The translations under genes were made by a program, and so were the position numbers. A stretch of 64,000 nt of DNA, taken from contig NC_056762.1 of assembly GCF_018687715.1 (NCBI RefSeq), positions 16,835,864-16,899,863 of the forward strand, in the 5' to 3' direction. The notes beneath the pieces are model-generated. The model worked only from the letters and a program-made list of their open reading frames with translations, did no database searches and was not told the DNA's origin. The stretch comes from Carya illinoinensis (taxonomy: Eukaryota; Streptophyta; Magnoliopsida; Fagales; Juglandaceae). Shown here piece by piece: positions 22,622 through 33,599 of the stretch; positions within the stretch are counted from its first letter, which is position 1; every line of letters begins with the position of its first letter.

Positions 22622-23134
22622 CTAGGCTTGGTTTTGAGGATATGTTTTTATGGGCCAAATGGGTTTTTGGCGTGCGTGGTAAAAATGGGGTTTTGCGGGA
22701 CATGTGCATTGGCTTTTCTTGCATCCATGTTGCTTGAGTTCTATGTGTTTTTATCTGGTGGTGTTTGGGTTTTACTTACCTGCGGTACCATTTTTGGTTC
22801 TGTAGCTTTTGGTGCAGAGTTCGAGGATGAGGAGGAGGAGGCTGAGCCTGAAGATGCGGCTCCGCCGGGTTGCTGATGTTATGCTTTGTATTTGATATTA
22901 TATTATATTCGTGTTTTGTAATATTTATTTATATATGTTTTGAATAGCTTTGTATTAAACAAGAAAAATTTTAGTACTTAGTTATTGACTTGCTTTTCGC
23001 TGCGTATTTCTGGTGCACATTCGTCGCTTATACACACACTTGGCACACGTCGATAGGGTGATGACCCGTGATGTCATCATCCGGACGTCTCGATTTTTCC
23101 GTGTCCGTGCATGGAGATTTGGGGGCGTCACAGG

Positions 23135-23148
23135 TGGTTTCAGAGCGG
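23135..23148 (+). promoter_or_regulatory. Primer-binding site, initiator tRNA-Met type
   Basis: TGGTTTCAGAGCGG two bases after the 5' LTR, close to the TGGTATCAGAGC that pairs with plant initiator tRNA-Met, with one internal change. It sets the start of minus-strand DNA synthesis. Confidence 0.75.
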
Positions 23149-23391
23149 TTTGGCTCTAGGTAAAACCACATGTCCCGTAGGTAGTACCATAATGCTTTTA
23201 AAGTTGTGTTTTAAAAATTATGTTAAGTACAGTTGTTTTATTTGTTTGAGTTTGTTTGTTTGTTTTTATTTATGTAGTTATGTTTTTGCAAGTTGGTTTC
23301 TTTTGTTTTGTGTGTGGTGTTGGTTTTGTTTTTGTTGGTTTTATTTGTTTTTGTTTTCTGAAAGGGGGTCAAAGGTTGTGGTGGCAGGAAA

Positions 23392-24615
23392 ATGGGAAGG
23401 CCAAAGAAATCTACTCAGGAGCCACGAGACAATACATCAAGAGATGACTCCATAGCCCAAGCCATATGGCAGATGACAGAGTTTATGCAGCAAAGTTATA
23501 GGCCACAACAGACAGGGCCTTGGCCACAACCATGGGGAACTTGGCCACAACAAAGGGGTCCCTGGCCGCCACAAGGAGGGCCTTGTCCGCAACAAGAAGG
23601 ATTTTGGCCGCAACCAGTAGGTCCTTGGCCATATCAGGGAGGGCCTTGGATGTACCCGGGAGGGTCCAGTAGCATGGTGCAAGCCGGGTGCACCTATGAG
23701 CGCTTCCTGGCGCATAGGACTCCACACTTCACTGGAGAAGAGGATCCACTTCAAGCTGGAAAATGGATCAAAGACCTAGAGAGAACATTTGAGGTGTGTG
23801 GATGCACCGAGGCGCAACAGGTACTCTACGCCAGCTATCTCTTGCAAGGTACCGCTTCTGATTGGTGGGATACCAAGAGGGTGATGCTGGAATCAGAATT
23901 GGGATCTTTCGCTGTGGTGACTTGGCCGCGCTTCAAGAAGGAATTTAATGACCGCTTCTTTCCCGCATCGGTAAGGAAGCAAAAGGCGAGAGAGTTCTCA
24001 GATTTGGTCCAAGGGGGCGCGATAGTGGAACAGTACGCCCGGAGATTCATAGAACTTGGGCGATTTGCTCTTCACCTTATCGCCACAGAGGAGATGCGAG
24101 CTGATCGTTTTCAGGAGGGACTACGCCCTGATATACGCCGTATGGTGGTCAGCCATCGGATATCCACTTTTCAGGAATTAGTGGATGTGGCCACCCTGGT
24201 GGAACGAGAAAATAATTTGAGTATGGGCTCCCCTCCAGGGCATAAGAGGCGGAGTTTTTTCGGTGAAGGAAGCAGCTCGGGTTCTCCTCAGAAATTTGTT
24301 CAGTGGACCGGGACTCGACCTCAAGCATCCTCAAGTGTTCGCATGGGAGGACGTGTGCCTGTTTGCAGAGTTTGTAATAGAGCCCATGTGGGTGAGTGCC
24401 CTTCTGGTGGGGCTCGATGTTATAATTGTGGCCAGCAGGGTCACTTTGCCCGAGAATGTCTAAGAACAGTTCAAGGAAGCCGTGGAGGTAGACGCGGTGG
24501 AAGAACAAATCCGAGACAAACAGTGCAAGCCCGGGTTTATGCTGTCACACCCGGAGAGGTGGATGATGAGGCGCCAGCAACCCATGATGCTGGAGTAATC
24601 ACAGGTATGGATTAA
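23392..24615 (+). CDS. gag: Chromovirus Gag with W-P heptad repeats and CCHC knuckle
   Basis: Structural capsid/nucleocapsid protein, 407 residues, uninterrupted. The N-terminus is polar. Residues 42-90 are seven tandem 7-residue units of the form G-P-W-P-Q-Q-x. The retrotransposon Gag capsid region spans about 100-245 (HFTGEEDPLQAGKWI, WPRFKKEFNDRFFP, EQYARRFIELGRFA, FQEGLRPDIRRMV). A degenerate Cys cluster (CRVCNRAHVGEC, 325-336) precedes a perfect zinc knuckle CYNCGQQGHFAREC at 343-356, then an Arg/Gly-rich tail. The start is the first ATG after the primer-binding site. The TAA stop at 24613 may lie inside an intron or reflect loss of the gag-pol fusion. Confidence 0.9.
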   Translation: MGRPKKSTQEPRDNTSRDDSIAQAIWQMTEFMQQSYRPQQTGPWPQPWGTWPQQRGPWPPQGGPCPQQEGFWPQPVGPWPYQGGPWMYPGGSSSMVQAGCTYERFLAHRTPHFTGEEDPLQAGKWIKDLERTFEVCGCTEAQQVLYASYLLQGTASDWWDTKRVMLESELGSFAVVTWPRFKKEFNDRFFPASVRKQKAREFSDLVQGGAIVEQYARRFIELGRFALHLIATEEMRADRFQEGLRPDIRRMVVSHRISTFQELVDVATLVERENNLSMGSPPGHKRRSFFGEGSSSGSPQKFVQWTGTRPQASSSVRMGGRVPVCRVCNRAHVGECPSGGARCYNCGQQGHFARECLRTVQGSRGGRRGGRTNPRQTVQARVYAVTPGEVDDEAPATHDAGVITGMD

Positions 24616-24700
24616 TTTAATTTTAAGTTGGATTTAATTTTTGGTGTATTTGGTTTCTTCTTTGCTTTTTGAATTTTATGGGTTGATGTGTTTGGTTCAG
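24605..24700 (+). other. Candidate 96-bp intron between gag and protease
   Basis: Donor CAG|GTATGG at 24604/24605 and acceptor TTTGGTTCAG|GA at 24700/24701 enclose a T-rich, stop-filled stretch with no protease similarity. Splicing puts gag in the protease frame. One TGA at 24703-24705 would remain and could be a decayed CGA. The alternative is simple degeneration of a continuous gag-pol frame. Confidence 0.4.
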
Positions 24701-24705
24701 GATGA

Positions 24706-25905
24706 GTCCGTTTGTATGAGTTTTATGCTTGTACTTTGTTTGATTCCGGTGCGTCGCAGTCATTTGTATCTTCCACGTTTGCGCGGGTGTGTAATTTGGT
24801 CAAGGAACCGTTGCCGAAGGCTATGGTAGTGGCTCTACCCGATGGTGAAATGGTGTGGTGTTCCAAGGTTGCTTTGGGATGCCCGTTAAATTTTGAGGGA
24901 AGGTTCTTGGATGCTGATTTGGTGGTATTCAAGCTGTTGGGTTTTGATATCATCCTCAGAATGGAGTGGCTATACCGATATTCTGCTAGTATTAATTGCA
25001 GAAGTCGGATAATTAGCTTTCAGCTTCCAGATGGTGATTGTCTGGAATTTGCGGGGAGTAAATTAAAAGAAAAGCCGATAATTATATCGGCGATTCAAGC
25101 AAGAAGAGAGATTGCATGGGGAGCGGATGCATTCTTGGTTCAGATGGTGTCCACGCCGTCTGAGAAGAAGTCGTTGGCAGACATTCCAGTTGTGGAAGAA
25201 TTCCCCGATGTGTTTGTGGATGACTTGCCCGGACTACCCCCTGTTCGGGAAATGGAGTTTGTTATAGACTTGGAATCTGGAGCGGCTCCTGTGCATAAAG
25301 CTCCTTATCGCATGGCACCGGCTAAATTAAAAGAGTTGAAGACTCAGTTGCAAGAGCTGGTAGAGAAGGGATTTATTCAGCCTAGTACGTCACCGTGGGG
25401 TGCACCAGTTCTATTTGTTAAAAAGAAAGATGGAACCCTCCGTATGTGCATTGATTATCGAGAATTGAACAAGGTGACCATCAAAAATAAATATCCTCTC
25501 CCGCGGATAGATGATTTATTTGATCAGCTTCAAGGAGCAGCTATGTTCTCTAAAATTGATTTGAGGTTGGGATACTACCAGCTGAGGATCAGAGACAAGG
25601 ATGTGCCTAAAACTGCCTTCAGGTCGAGGTACGGACATGATGAATTTAAGGTGATGCCGTTTGGGTTAGCTAACGCCCCGGCTGCTTTCATGGATTTAAT
25701 GAATCGAGTGTTTCGACCTTATCTGGATTTCTTTGTGGTAGTATTTATTGATGATATTTTGATTTATTCCCGAGATGTTGAAGAGCATGTGTATCATCTT
25801 CGTCTGGTACTCGGGAAATTGAGAGAACACCAGTTGTACGCCAAGTTCAGCAAGTGTGAATTTTGGTTGGAAGAAGTTAAATTTCTTGGGCATGTAATTT
25901 CCTGA
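24706..25905 (+). pseudogene. pol: Chromovirus protease and reverse transcriptase
   Basis: First part of Pol. The aspartic protease active site [12 protein letters not shown] is near the start. RT follows: [36 protein letters not shown] motifs, [44 protein letters not shown] and the catalytic [13 protein letters not shown]. No ATG opens the frame (the first in-frame start-like codon is TTG at 24712), as expected for a polyprotein. It ends at TGA 25903-25905, where relatives continue VIS-x-DGVAVDP. A CGA to TGA change explains it. Confidence 0.9.
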
Positions 25906-27696
25906 GACGGAGTGGCTGTGGATCCTAGTAAGGTAGAAGCCATTTTGTCATGGCAGCGCCCGACTACAGTGCATGAGATCCAGAGTTTCTTGGGGCTGGC
26001 CGGGTACTACCGAAGATTTGTAGAGGGATTTGCTCGCCTATCTGGACCTCTGACCGCTTTGATTCGGAAGAATACAAAATTTGTTTGGTCAGATAAGTGT
26101 GAGAGAAGTTTCCAAGAATTAAAGAACAGGTTGACGACGGCACCAGTGTTAGCGCTCCCAGAACCGCATAAGCCATTCGTAGTCTTCAGTCATGCGTCTA
26201 AGTTTGGTTTGGGTTGTGTCCTTATGCAGGAAGGACGGGTTGTTGCCTATGCATCTCGTCAGCTAAAGAACCATGAGAAGAATTATCCGACGCATGATTT
26301 AGAATTGGCTGCGATTGTTTTTGCTCTCAAGATCTGGCGGCACTTCTTGTATGGGGAAGCTTGCGAGGTATTTACTAATCACAAGAGCTTGAAGCATTTG
26401 TTTTCCCAGAAAAATCTGAATATGAGGCAGAGAAGATGGCTGGAGCTAATCAGTGACTATCAGTGTGAGATCAAGTACCATCCGGGGAAGGCTAATATAG
26501 TTGCTGATGCTTTGAGTCGGAAGTCACACTTGGAGGATGAAGCCGAGCCGTCTGAATTGAATTCGTTGCTTTGTGGGATGAGAAGGCTCCTTATAGAGAG
26601 TTCACAACAAGAAGAGATTTTATCTTCAGTTCTTGATATTCGGGTAACTGATTTTGAAGAATTGAAAACTTTCCAAAGGAAGGATCCGAAGCTGCTGAAC
26701 ATCAGGAAAAGAGTCAGAAAATCTCGAGGGCCGTTGCATTATAGCATGGATAACGATGGGATACTTCGGTTCCGAGATCGCAGAGTGGTCCCTAAAGACT
26801 CAGAATTCAAGGAGCGGATCATGGCGGAAGCTCATGTGGCCCCTTATTCAGTTCATCCCGGCAGTACAAAGATGTACCGGGACTTGAAGAAAAATTACTG
26901 GTGGGATGGAATGAAGAAGGATATTGTCTTGTATGTTAAGAAATGCCACATATGCCGTCAAGTGAAGGCCGAGCATCAAAGACCTGCAGGTATGCTCCAA
27001 CCCCTCCCTATTTTTGAGTGGAAATGGGATGACATCACGATGGACTTTGTAGTGGGTTTGCCGAGAACGCCTAGTGGGAAAAATTCTGTTTGGGTGATTG
27101 TTGACCGATTAACGAAGAGTGCTCATTTTTTGCCTGTTAATAACACCGACTCTTTGGGTAAGTTGACCCGCTTGTATGTCAAGGAGATAGTATGGCTACA
27201 CGGCATACCAAAGAGTATAGTGTCGGATCGAGACTCGAGGTTCACGTCGCAGTTCTGGAAGAGTTTGCAGGCAACTTTGGGTACTAAGTTGAAGTTCAGT
27301 ACTGCATATCACCCGCAGACAGACGGCCAGTCAGAGCGCACCATTCAGACCCTTGAAGACATGTTGCGAGCATGTGTCATGGAATTTCAAGGGAGTTGGG
27401 AAAACCATTTGCCGCTCATCGAGTTTGCATATAATAACAGCTTCCATGCGCCCATTCAGATGGCTCCCTATGAAGCTCTTTATGGGAGAAAGTGCAGGTC
27501 GCCCTTGTGTTGGGATGAAGTCGGGGAGAGTAGGATAATTGGACCCGAAATAATTCAAGAAATGCAAAGCCAAGTCCGGATCATCAGAGATAAAATGGCG
27601 GCAGCTCAGAGTCGCCAGAAAAGTTACGCTGATACCAGGAGGGGAGAGTTATCTTTTGAAGTTGGTGATTGGTTTACCTTAAAGTCTCTCCCATGA
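25906..27696 (+). pseudogene. pol: Chromovirus RNase H and integrase
   Basis: Same frame as RT after the stop. [14 protein letters not shown] and [13 protein letters not shown] lead into RNase H ([45 protein letters not shown]). The first RNase H Asp is His here (VVFSHASK against CDASK). Integrase follows with an HHCC finger ([23 protein letters not shown]) and DDE residues in [21 protein letters not shown] and [16 protein letters not shown]. The frame is lost near 27668-27671 just before the [12 protein letters not shown] motif. Confidence 0.9.
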
Positions 27697-28085
27697 GAGG
27701 TGTTAAGCGTTTTGGTAAGAAGAGGAAGTTGGATCCGAGGTATGTCGGCCCTTTTTAGATTCTGGAGAAGGTAGGGTCCGTCGCCTATAGAGTTGCTTTG
27801 CCAGAATACTTTGGGGATGTTCATGATGTCTTCCACGTATCATCCCTAAAGAAGAGCTTTGGACAGCAAGAGCCACGCTTCGTCGACCCAGAAGGTATTC
27901 AGTTGCAACCAGATCTCACTTATGAAGTTGTTCCGTCGCAGATCATGGATTGGAAGGAGCAACAGTTGAGGTCCAAGACGATACCTTTGGTTAAAGTGGC
28001 TTGGGGAGATCCGTTAGCACAAGACTTCTCTTGGGAGCGAGCAGCGGACATGAGGGAGCAGTACCCGTACTTGTTTGAAGGATGA
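27670..28085 (+). pseudogene. pol: Integrase C-terminus and chromodomain-like tail
   Basis: After a one-base frame change the sequence reads [20 protein letters not shown], then GPF followed by TAG at 27756-27758 (relatives have GPFEIL), then VAYRVALP, VHDVFHVSSLKK, and a tail with VAWGDPLAQDFSWERAADMREQYPYLF. That tail matches the chromodomain region of Tekay/Del elements, thought to steer insertion to heterochromatin. Frameshift and stop make it non-functional as part of Pol. Confidence 0.8.
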
Positions 28086-28189
28086 AGGTATGTATCTTAA
28101 TCTTGGTCACAGATGGTTTGTGTGTTTTTATGAGGCTTCTTTAAGTTGGTGGTTGATCTTGTAAATTTCGAGGACGAAATTTGCTTTTT

Positions 28190-28202
28190 AAGGGGGGGAG
28201 GA
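28190..28202 (+). promoter_or_regulatory. Polypurine tract
   Basis: AAGGGGGGGAGGA directly before the 3' LTR; primes plus-strand DNA. A CGAGGACGAAATTTG motif common upstream of gypsy tracts lies at about 28169-28184. Confidence 0.9.
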
Positions 28203-30351
28203 TGTGATGACCCGCTTTCGCTTGTATTTTCGCTGAAGGGTTGTTTTATTTTAATTAATATATTATTTTATTTATTTTAATTTATTGCGTTTTAAAATTT
28301 GTTTTTAATTTAATTGATGTTATGTTTTATTTCTTTTAGTTGTTTACGATTTTTAATCTCGTTGCGGCGGTTTAGTTTTGTTTTCCCGGAATGAGGATTA
28401 GACCTCATCTTCTTTTCTTACTCTTCTTTTCCCTTTTACCTTTTTCTTTTTCCTTTTTCTCTTTTTTCTTCTTTCTTTTTCTTTCTTTTTCTCTTTTTCC
28501 TTTCTTTTCTTTTTTTTTTCTTCTCCTTTTCCGCGTCGACCCCGTCCCTTTCTCTCTCCTCCTCTCCACGCCGGAGCTCCTTCCTTCCCTCGACCCGCCG
28601 CCGTCCGGCCGCCGTGCGGCTCACCACCCCCACCGGTCGACTCCCTTCCCTCCGGCGCACCTCACCACCAATTCCCAGCCCCATCCGGCCGGCCGTTTGG
28701 CCGGAAAACCTCCTTAAAGCCAACACGGTTTTTGGCTCGATCCGCCGTCGTCGCTCCACCTCCGGCCACCATTTCCTCACCACTTCATCACCGGTCCCTT
28801 GCCGTCCTAACCCACCTATTTTCGGCCTCCAACGACCACCGGAACAGCTCCCACAAGCTAGCTTTCCTTTTTGAAAAATCCGGCCTCTCTCCGGCGTTTT
28901 CGCCGCCACCCACGGCCAACCACCACTTCCAGTAGCTTTACAATCATCCCTAAACCATTCCCTATCGATCCCAAGCCTGGTTTGTCCCCGTTCAAAAGTG
29001 GGTATTGCACAACCACGACCACAATGATTTTTCACTGTAACGTTGCTTTTTCTCCGCCGTTTGCAACACCGGGTGTTTTCTAAAATTACCGTATAGCGCT
29101 GTAAGTATTTTCCAAACCCTATTTCCAGATTTAAATATATATCGCTCATTCAATTTATTTTATCTGCTGGTTGGTTGATTCCGGACTGAGTCCGATGAGT
29201 TCGGGGGTCGGATGGATGGAGGACGGAGTTGCTTGATTTATTGTATTATGGTTGGTTGTTTGTTTTGTGCATTGATAATTTCATTTGCATGGTGCATGCA
29301 CGTGTATTTTATTTTATTTGAGAAATCCTGTTTTGTTGGCGTGAATGGGTTTTCGAGTGCGTGTGTCTCACGAGCCCAAGCCGGGATGGATTATTATCTC
29401 GATGGAGCTCCTCTGGTCACTCAGGAGTGGATAATACTGAGTGACGTCCCCTGAGTCGTCGCTGGGCGACGACGAGAGCGGGGCTAGAGGATGGCCTGGC
29501 CAGGTACGCGCTGGGCGCGAGTCTGGGCATCGCTCTACTCACCGACTCCGTGGCCCTTCGCTGGTGAGGGCTAGAGGATGGCCTGGCCAGGTACGCGCTG
29601 GGCGCGAGTTTGGGCATCGCTCGTTTAGGTGTCATATGCGTAGTCGTTACCTGCGGTGTGGCACAGAGCCAGGGTGTGCGGGTGATCCCTAGGGGAGATC
29701 ATGGTGCATGCAAAACCGGATTGTTTTTTCATGGTTTTCAGATGTGGGCCATTTTCTGGAAAAATGGCGAGTTTTGGTTTTGAGGCTTTTGATCCATTTT
29801 CTGAGAAAATGGTGGTTTGGGCCATTATCTGGGATAATGGCTAGGCTTGGTTTTGAGGATATGTTTTTATGGGCCAAATGGGTTTTTGGCATGCGTGGTA
29901 AAAATGGGGTTTTGCGGGACATGTGCATTGGCTTTTCTTGCATCCATGTTGCTTGAGTTCTATGTGTTTTTATCTTTTGGTGTTTGGGTTTTACTTACCT
30001 GCGGTACCATTTTTGGTTTCATAGCTTTTGGTGCAGAGTTCGAGGATGAGGAGGAGGAGGCTGAGTCTGAGGATGCGGCTCCGCCGGGTTGCTGATGTTA
30101 TGCTTTGTATTTGATATTATATTATATTTGTGTTTTGTAATATTTATTTATGTATGTTTTGAATAGCTTTGTATTAAACAAGAAAAATTCTAGTACTTAA
30201 TTATTGACTTGCTTTTCGCTGCGTATTTCTGGTGCACATTCGTCGCTTATACACACACTTGGCACACGTCGATAGGGTGATGACCCGTGATGTCATCATC
30301 CGGACGTCTCAATTTTCCCGTGTCCGCGCATGGGGATTTGGGGGCGTCACA
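28203..30351 (+). repeat. 3' LTR of the chromovirus (2149 bp)
   Basis: Same termini, pyrimidine tract, 87-bp duplication and triple hairpin as the 5' LTR. Substitutions and small indels separate the two (five in the first 130 bp). Confidence 0.92.
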
Positions 30352-30830
30352 GCCTCTATGACTGCCTTTGCATCCCCTTCGAAAACAACCTAGGTCATGT
30401 CCATTTCTAAGCACATAACTAAGGCCCTTTGCAGTGCTATTTTTTCTGCTTAGGTAGCTGAGAAGACCTAGCCTCTTGATGTTGTTAAGCATGCTTGTAA
30501 CCTTCCTTCACTGTCTCTCACAACTATGCCTATCCCCACTCTACTCAAATTCTTATCATATGCTGCATCAAAATTTACTTTAACCAAAGGCCACTCAGGT
30601 GGCTGCCAATGCTGACATGCCACTGCCACTAACCTTCTCTCTTCTAGCCTGCTACTAACCTGAAGTTTTACCTCTCTTAGTACTGTAACTTCAGCTTGAG
30701 CCATTGTTGTAATGGTTTCAGGACTCATGAACTGGTCTTTGAAGATAAACACATTTCTCCTGCTCCACAGAAGGTAACACAGTACTGCAGCCATCTGTAG
30801 GCCCTCTCTATCTAGTCTTCTTGTCATTTC
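30352..30830 (-). pseudogene. L1-D RNase H, N-terminal half and linker
   Basis: LLWSRRNVFIFKDQFMSPE linker (about 30760), then PPEWPLVKVNFDAAYDKN with catalytic Asp, GIGIVVRDSEGRLQACLTTSRG, decayed AEKIALQRALVMCLEM and VVFEGDAKAVIE reaching 30352. Stops occur near 30470-30400. It continues at 20993. Confidence 0.85.
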
Positions 30831-30842
30831 TTCCCACAGCTA

Positions 30843-31480
30843 CTAGAAGTCACAATAAGAGCTGTTCCATTTTTTGAGCTTGCTACTATCAACTCCCCAC
30901 ACATCTCTAGCTGCTGGACAGGCCCACAGGGTATGTAATACAATTTCAGCCTCTCTTGTACAGATTGGACAGAGGTTACTCTCCATAATGTTCTTTCTAT
31001 ACAACTTTTCTTTTGTTGGAAGGATGTTGTATAGGCTCCTCCATACAACCATTCTGATCTTCCCCTGGACTTCTAACTGCCATAGATCCTTCCACAACCC
31101 TGCATTTCCCCCTCCTGAAGAAGACTCACCCCTACTTCTGTTTGAAAGTTTAGTGTCCATGTGTAGTAAGCACTTTTGACTGTGAAAATGCCCTTTGAAG
31201 ACCCTGCCCATATCCTTTTGTCTCTTGCCCCCCCTCTTGCTTATGGGGAGTGAACAAATGAAGTTTGCTTCCTCTTCACTGAAAATGGCCTTGACTAAAC
31301 TCCCCTTCCACGAATTAGTATCTGCATTAATTAGTGCATTCACCTTACAATTTGAATCTAAAGTATTGATGGGGGTCTGTACTTGGTATATTACTGGTCG
31401 AGGCAGCCACTTTTCCTTCCATATTTGTATATCTCTTCCATTTCCGACCCTCCACACTAACCCTTCCTTCACCAGGTTCC
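30843..31480 (-). pseudogene. L1-D zf-RVT region
   Basis: KEGLVWRVGNGRDIQIWKEKW, ANFICSLPISKRGG, WQLEVQGKIRMVVWRSLYN and CPICTREAEIVLHTLWACPAA give the zf-RVT motif. Closely similar to L1-C, so both belong to one LINE family. 5' truncation at 31501 removes RT and everything upstream. Confidence 0.85.
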
Positions 31481-31621
31481 TACTAAACCAAATACTTCTC
31501 CATTTGTCATTTTCAACTTTGTCCTTGTCAATGATTTGGCCGATTTAAGGCAATAATCGGTAGGAATCGGTCTGATTAATAGTTGTATCAGTCGGTTCTT
31601 TGACTAAATCGATTTTATTAT

Positions 31622-32394
31622 TAAAATCTGTTCAAATTTTTGCTGAATTGAGTTGAACCGATAAATTCAAAATAAACCAGACCGATTTTTTAAGCCTCGG
31701 AAGAAACTAATTTGACTTTCTTTTTCTTTTCTTTTTTTTTTTAAATGAGTTAAAACTAAGGTACTAAATTTACAATTAACTCTTAATTAGTATTTCTAGG
31801 TTTGATACATGAAAAACGTTATTCGTCATATTTTTTTACCATTATTTCCTCATCTTAGGCGTTATCAAATAATGAATAAAAAATAACCAATTACTTTCCA
31901 ATCATATGATACATCGTATGGAAAATAACGATAAACTCACTCGTCCAAATAAGCACAAATTTGATTTCATGCTAACAAAGCTAGCATGAAATAAAGCTAT
32001 TATTAGCTCCCATATATGTGGTCCACATAATTGGATAATAAATAAAGCTATACACCTATGCAAATTTGTTAAAGATGCGAGGTTCATGTACACGGGACAG
32101 ACTCATGCCTATATCTATTGCACGCAATACTATAGTGAATCTGTTTTTATGACATTACTAAAGAAGTTAGGCAGATTGGCAAGTCCACCTATAAAAGGTA
32201 TTTTCAACCCCAAATGCAACGTTTTTGGAACTCAACAATATGAATAATTACAAACCTTAGGGTAATGTTATCCTACAAGAGTTTGAAGAAAATGATTTAC
32301 GAAAACATCCTCCAACTTTGTTGGATGATAGTATGGGTCTGGGCATATGATACCACATTTGAGATATCTAATACAGTTCCTATGTCGCATGTTG
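31622..32394. other. No gene seen
   Basis: AT-rich spacer with ACCGAT words at the left and no recognised element. Short frames only. Confidence 0.5.
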
Positions 32395-33599
32395 TGTAAC
32401 GACCAATATTCGGAGGGTCAGGGAGTTATTTCCTATTATTTGAAAATCATCTCCAAACAATACATACTCCAATGATTCCATAAAATATAATATCATTAGT
32501 TTAAACTAAGCATACATGTTCGTCTACAAGGACATCAAGAAAACATTCTAACATAATTAATCAACAACTCCAAAAGCTGCCTCAACAAAAGTATCAACAT
32601 CCCAAATGCCAAATCAACGAAAATCAAATAATACCCTTTGGTTCTTAGTCCACTATGCCCGACTAGTCTTGCTCACGCTTCTTATTCAAGATAATTGGAT
32701 GAGTTATCAATAGCTTAATAAGCAGTAAACATAAACTAGTATATAAATATAAGCCAGTTATAAAATATAGAACAAAACATATTATCAACATATGAGAGTG
32801 AGACTTAGGAAATATTTATATACAAAATTCCTTAGGCATAGCAAAACTGAGCAGCATCATATTAGAGCAAAGACCATGTTTAACCCTTGTGGTAGGGTTG
32901 TACTAATCTTGATGCTCAAACCGAGTAGAAACAAAAGTGAAATCTTTCCCCAATCATTCTTGGAGCCTCGAGTGTGCACATAAGAAAGAGTACACAGAAA
33001 AGCACTTTGTTTTCAAGTGGGTGCACTCAGAAACAAAAATGTTGGTACAAACACAATAATAGAGGCTATAGTTTTACACTAGTGGTAAGGTTAGAATGAA
33101 AACAGAAACAAAATGTCATGCCATAGTGCTTTTCAAATGCAACACCTTATCATAATAGAGTACTGAATAGATATAGATCATATTTATATAACCATGTACA
33201 ATATTTTATATTTTATATATGCTCTTTTTATATAGTTTAGAACATGATCCAAAAAATGCTCATGTTTACACCATTCATGTCAGAAAATATGTTATTTTTT
33301 TTTATTTGGATACAAAGACTTATGCAGAAAAATGATTGAGGTTATTTTGAATTTTCCATAATAAAATATACAAGCTTTTCACAAAATCAACCTTATTTTG
33401 TTTAGACAAAGTCTGGTATAGGAGCACCACTTACCTAAACTTTTCAACTTCTCTGAATTTCCTCACAAAAGTGCTAGCAAATAACGATCGTCATCCATCA
33501 TGAAGCTAATGGATGATGATGGCTGTTGGCATGAAGGGGAGGAATGTGATAGCCTTATTCTTTACCATTTTTCTTCTTTGTTTATTCTGCAAGGACTCA

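Larger units (their letters stand above)
20994..23132 (+). repeat. 5' LTR of the chromovirus (2139 bp)
   Basis: Starts TGTGATGACCCGC and ends GGGGGCGTCACA. It carries a long pyrimidine tract (21196-21330), a GC-rich C/T block (21340-21700), an 87-bp tandem duplication and three hairpins. Open frames within it are short and shared in part with the 3' LTR; none resembles a protein family. Confidence 0.92.
20994..30351 (+). mobile_element. Complete Ty3/gypsy chromovirus (Tekay/Del-like), 9.36 kb
   Basis: Two LTRs (20994-23132 and 28203-30351), each TGTGATGACCC...GGGGGCGTCACA, primer-binding site, gag, pol and a polypurine tract. Flanking 5-mers are GCCTT and GCCTC, an imperfect target duplication. 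It interrupts L1-D RNase H in frame. Pol order is PR-RT-RH-INT followed by a chromodomain-like tail, the gypsy order of the Tekay/Del group. Gag-pol is broken by stops and a frameshift, and the LTRs differ by a few percent on inspection, so the insertion is not recent and the copy is defective. Confidence 0.92.
20700..31501 (-). mobile_element. L1-D: 5'-truncated LINE, split by the chromovirus
   Basis: Flanks ATTTGTCGTT (20690-20699) and ATTTGTCATT (31502-31511) form a 10-bp duplication with one mismatch. The intact copy 1 of the host tandem repeat confirms the empty site. Poly(A) on the minus strand is at about 20701-20718. Without the 9.36 kb gypsy insertion the copy is about 1.44 kb: zf-RVT plus RNase H only. 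Confidence 0.85.

Noticed and set aside
21181..22876. Proline-rich and other frames in the 5' LTR
   Set aside because: They are partly repeated in the 3' LTR but carry no domain and fall in pyrimidine-rich leader and repeat sequence.
23437..24508. Minus-strand frames opposite gag
   Set aside because: Shadow frames of the well-supported Gag reading frame.
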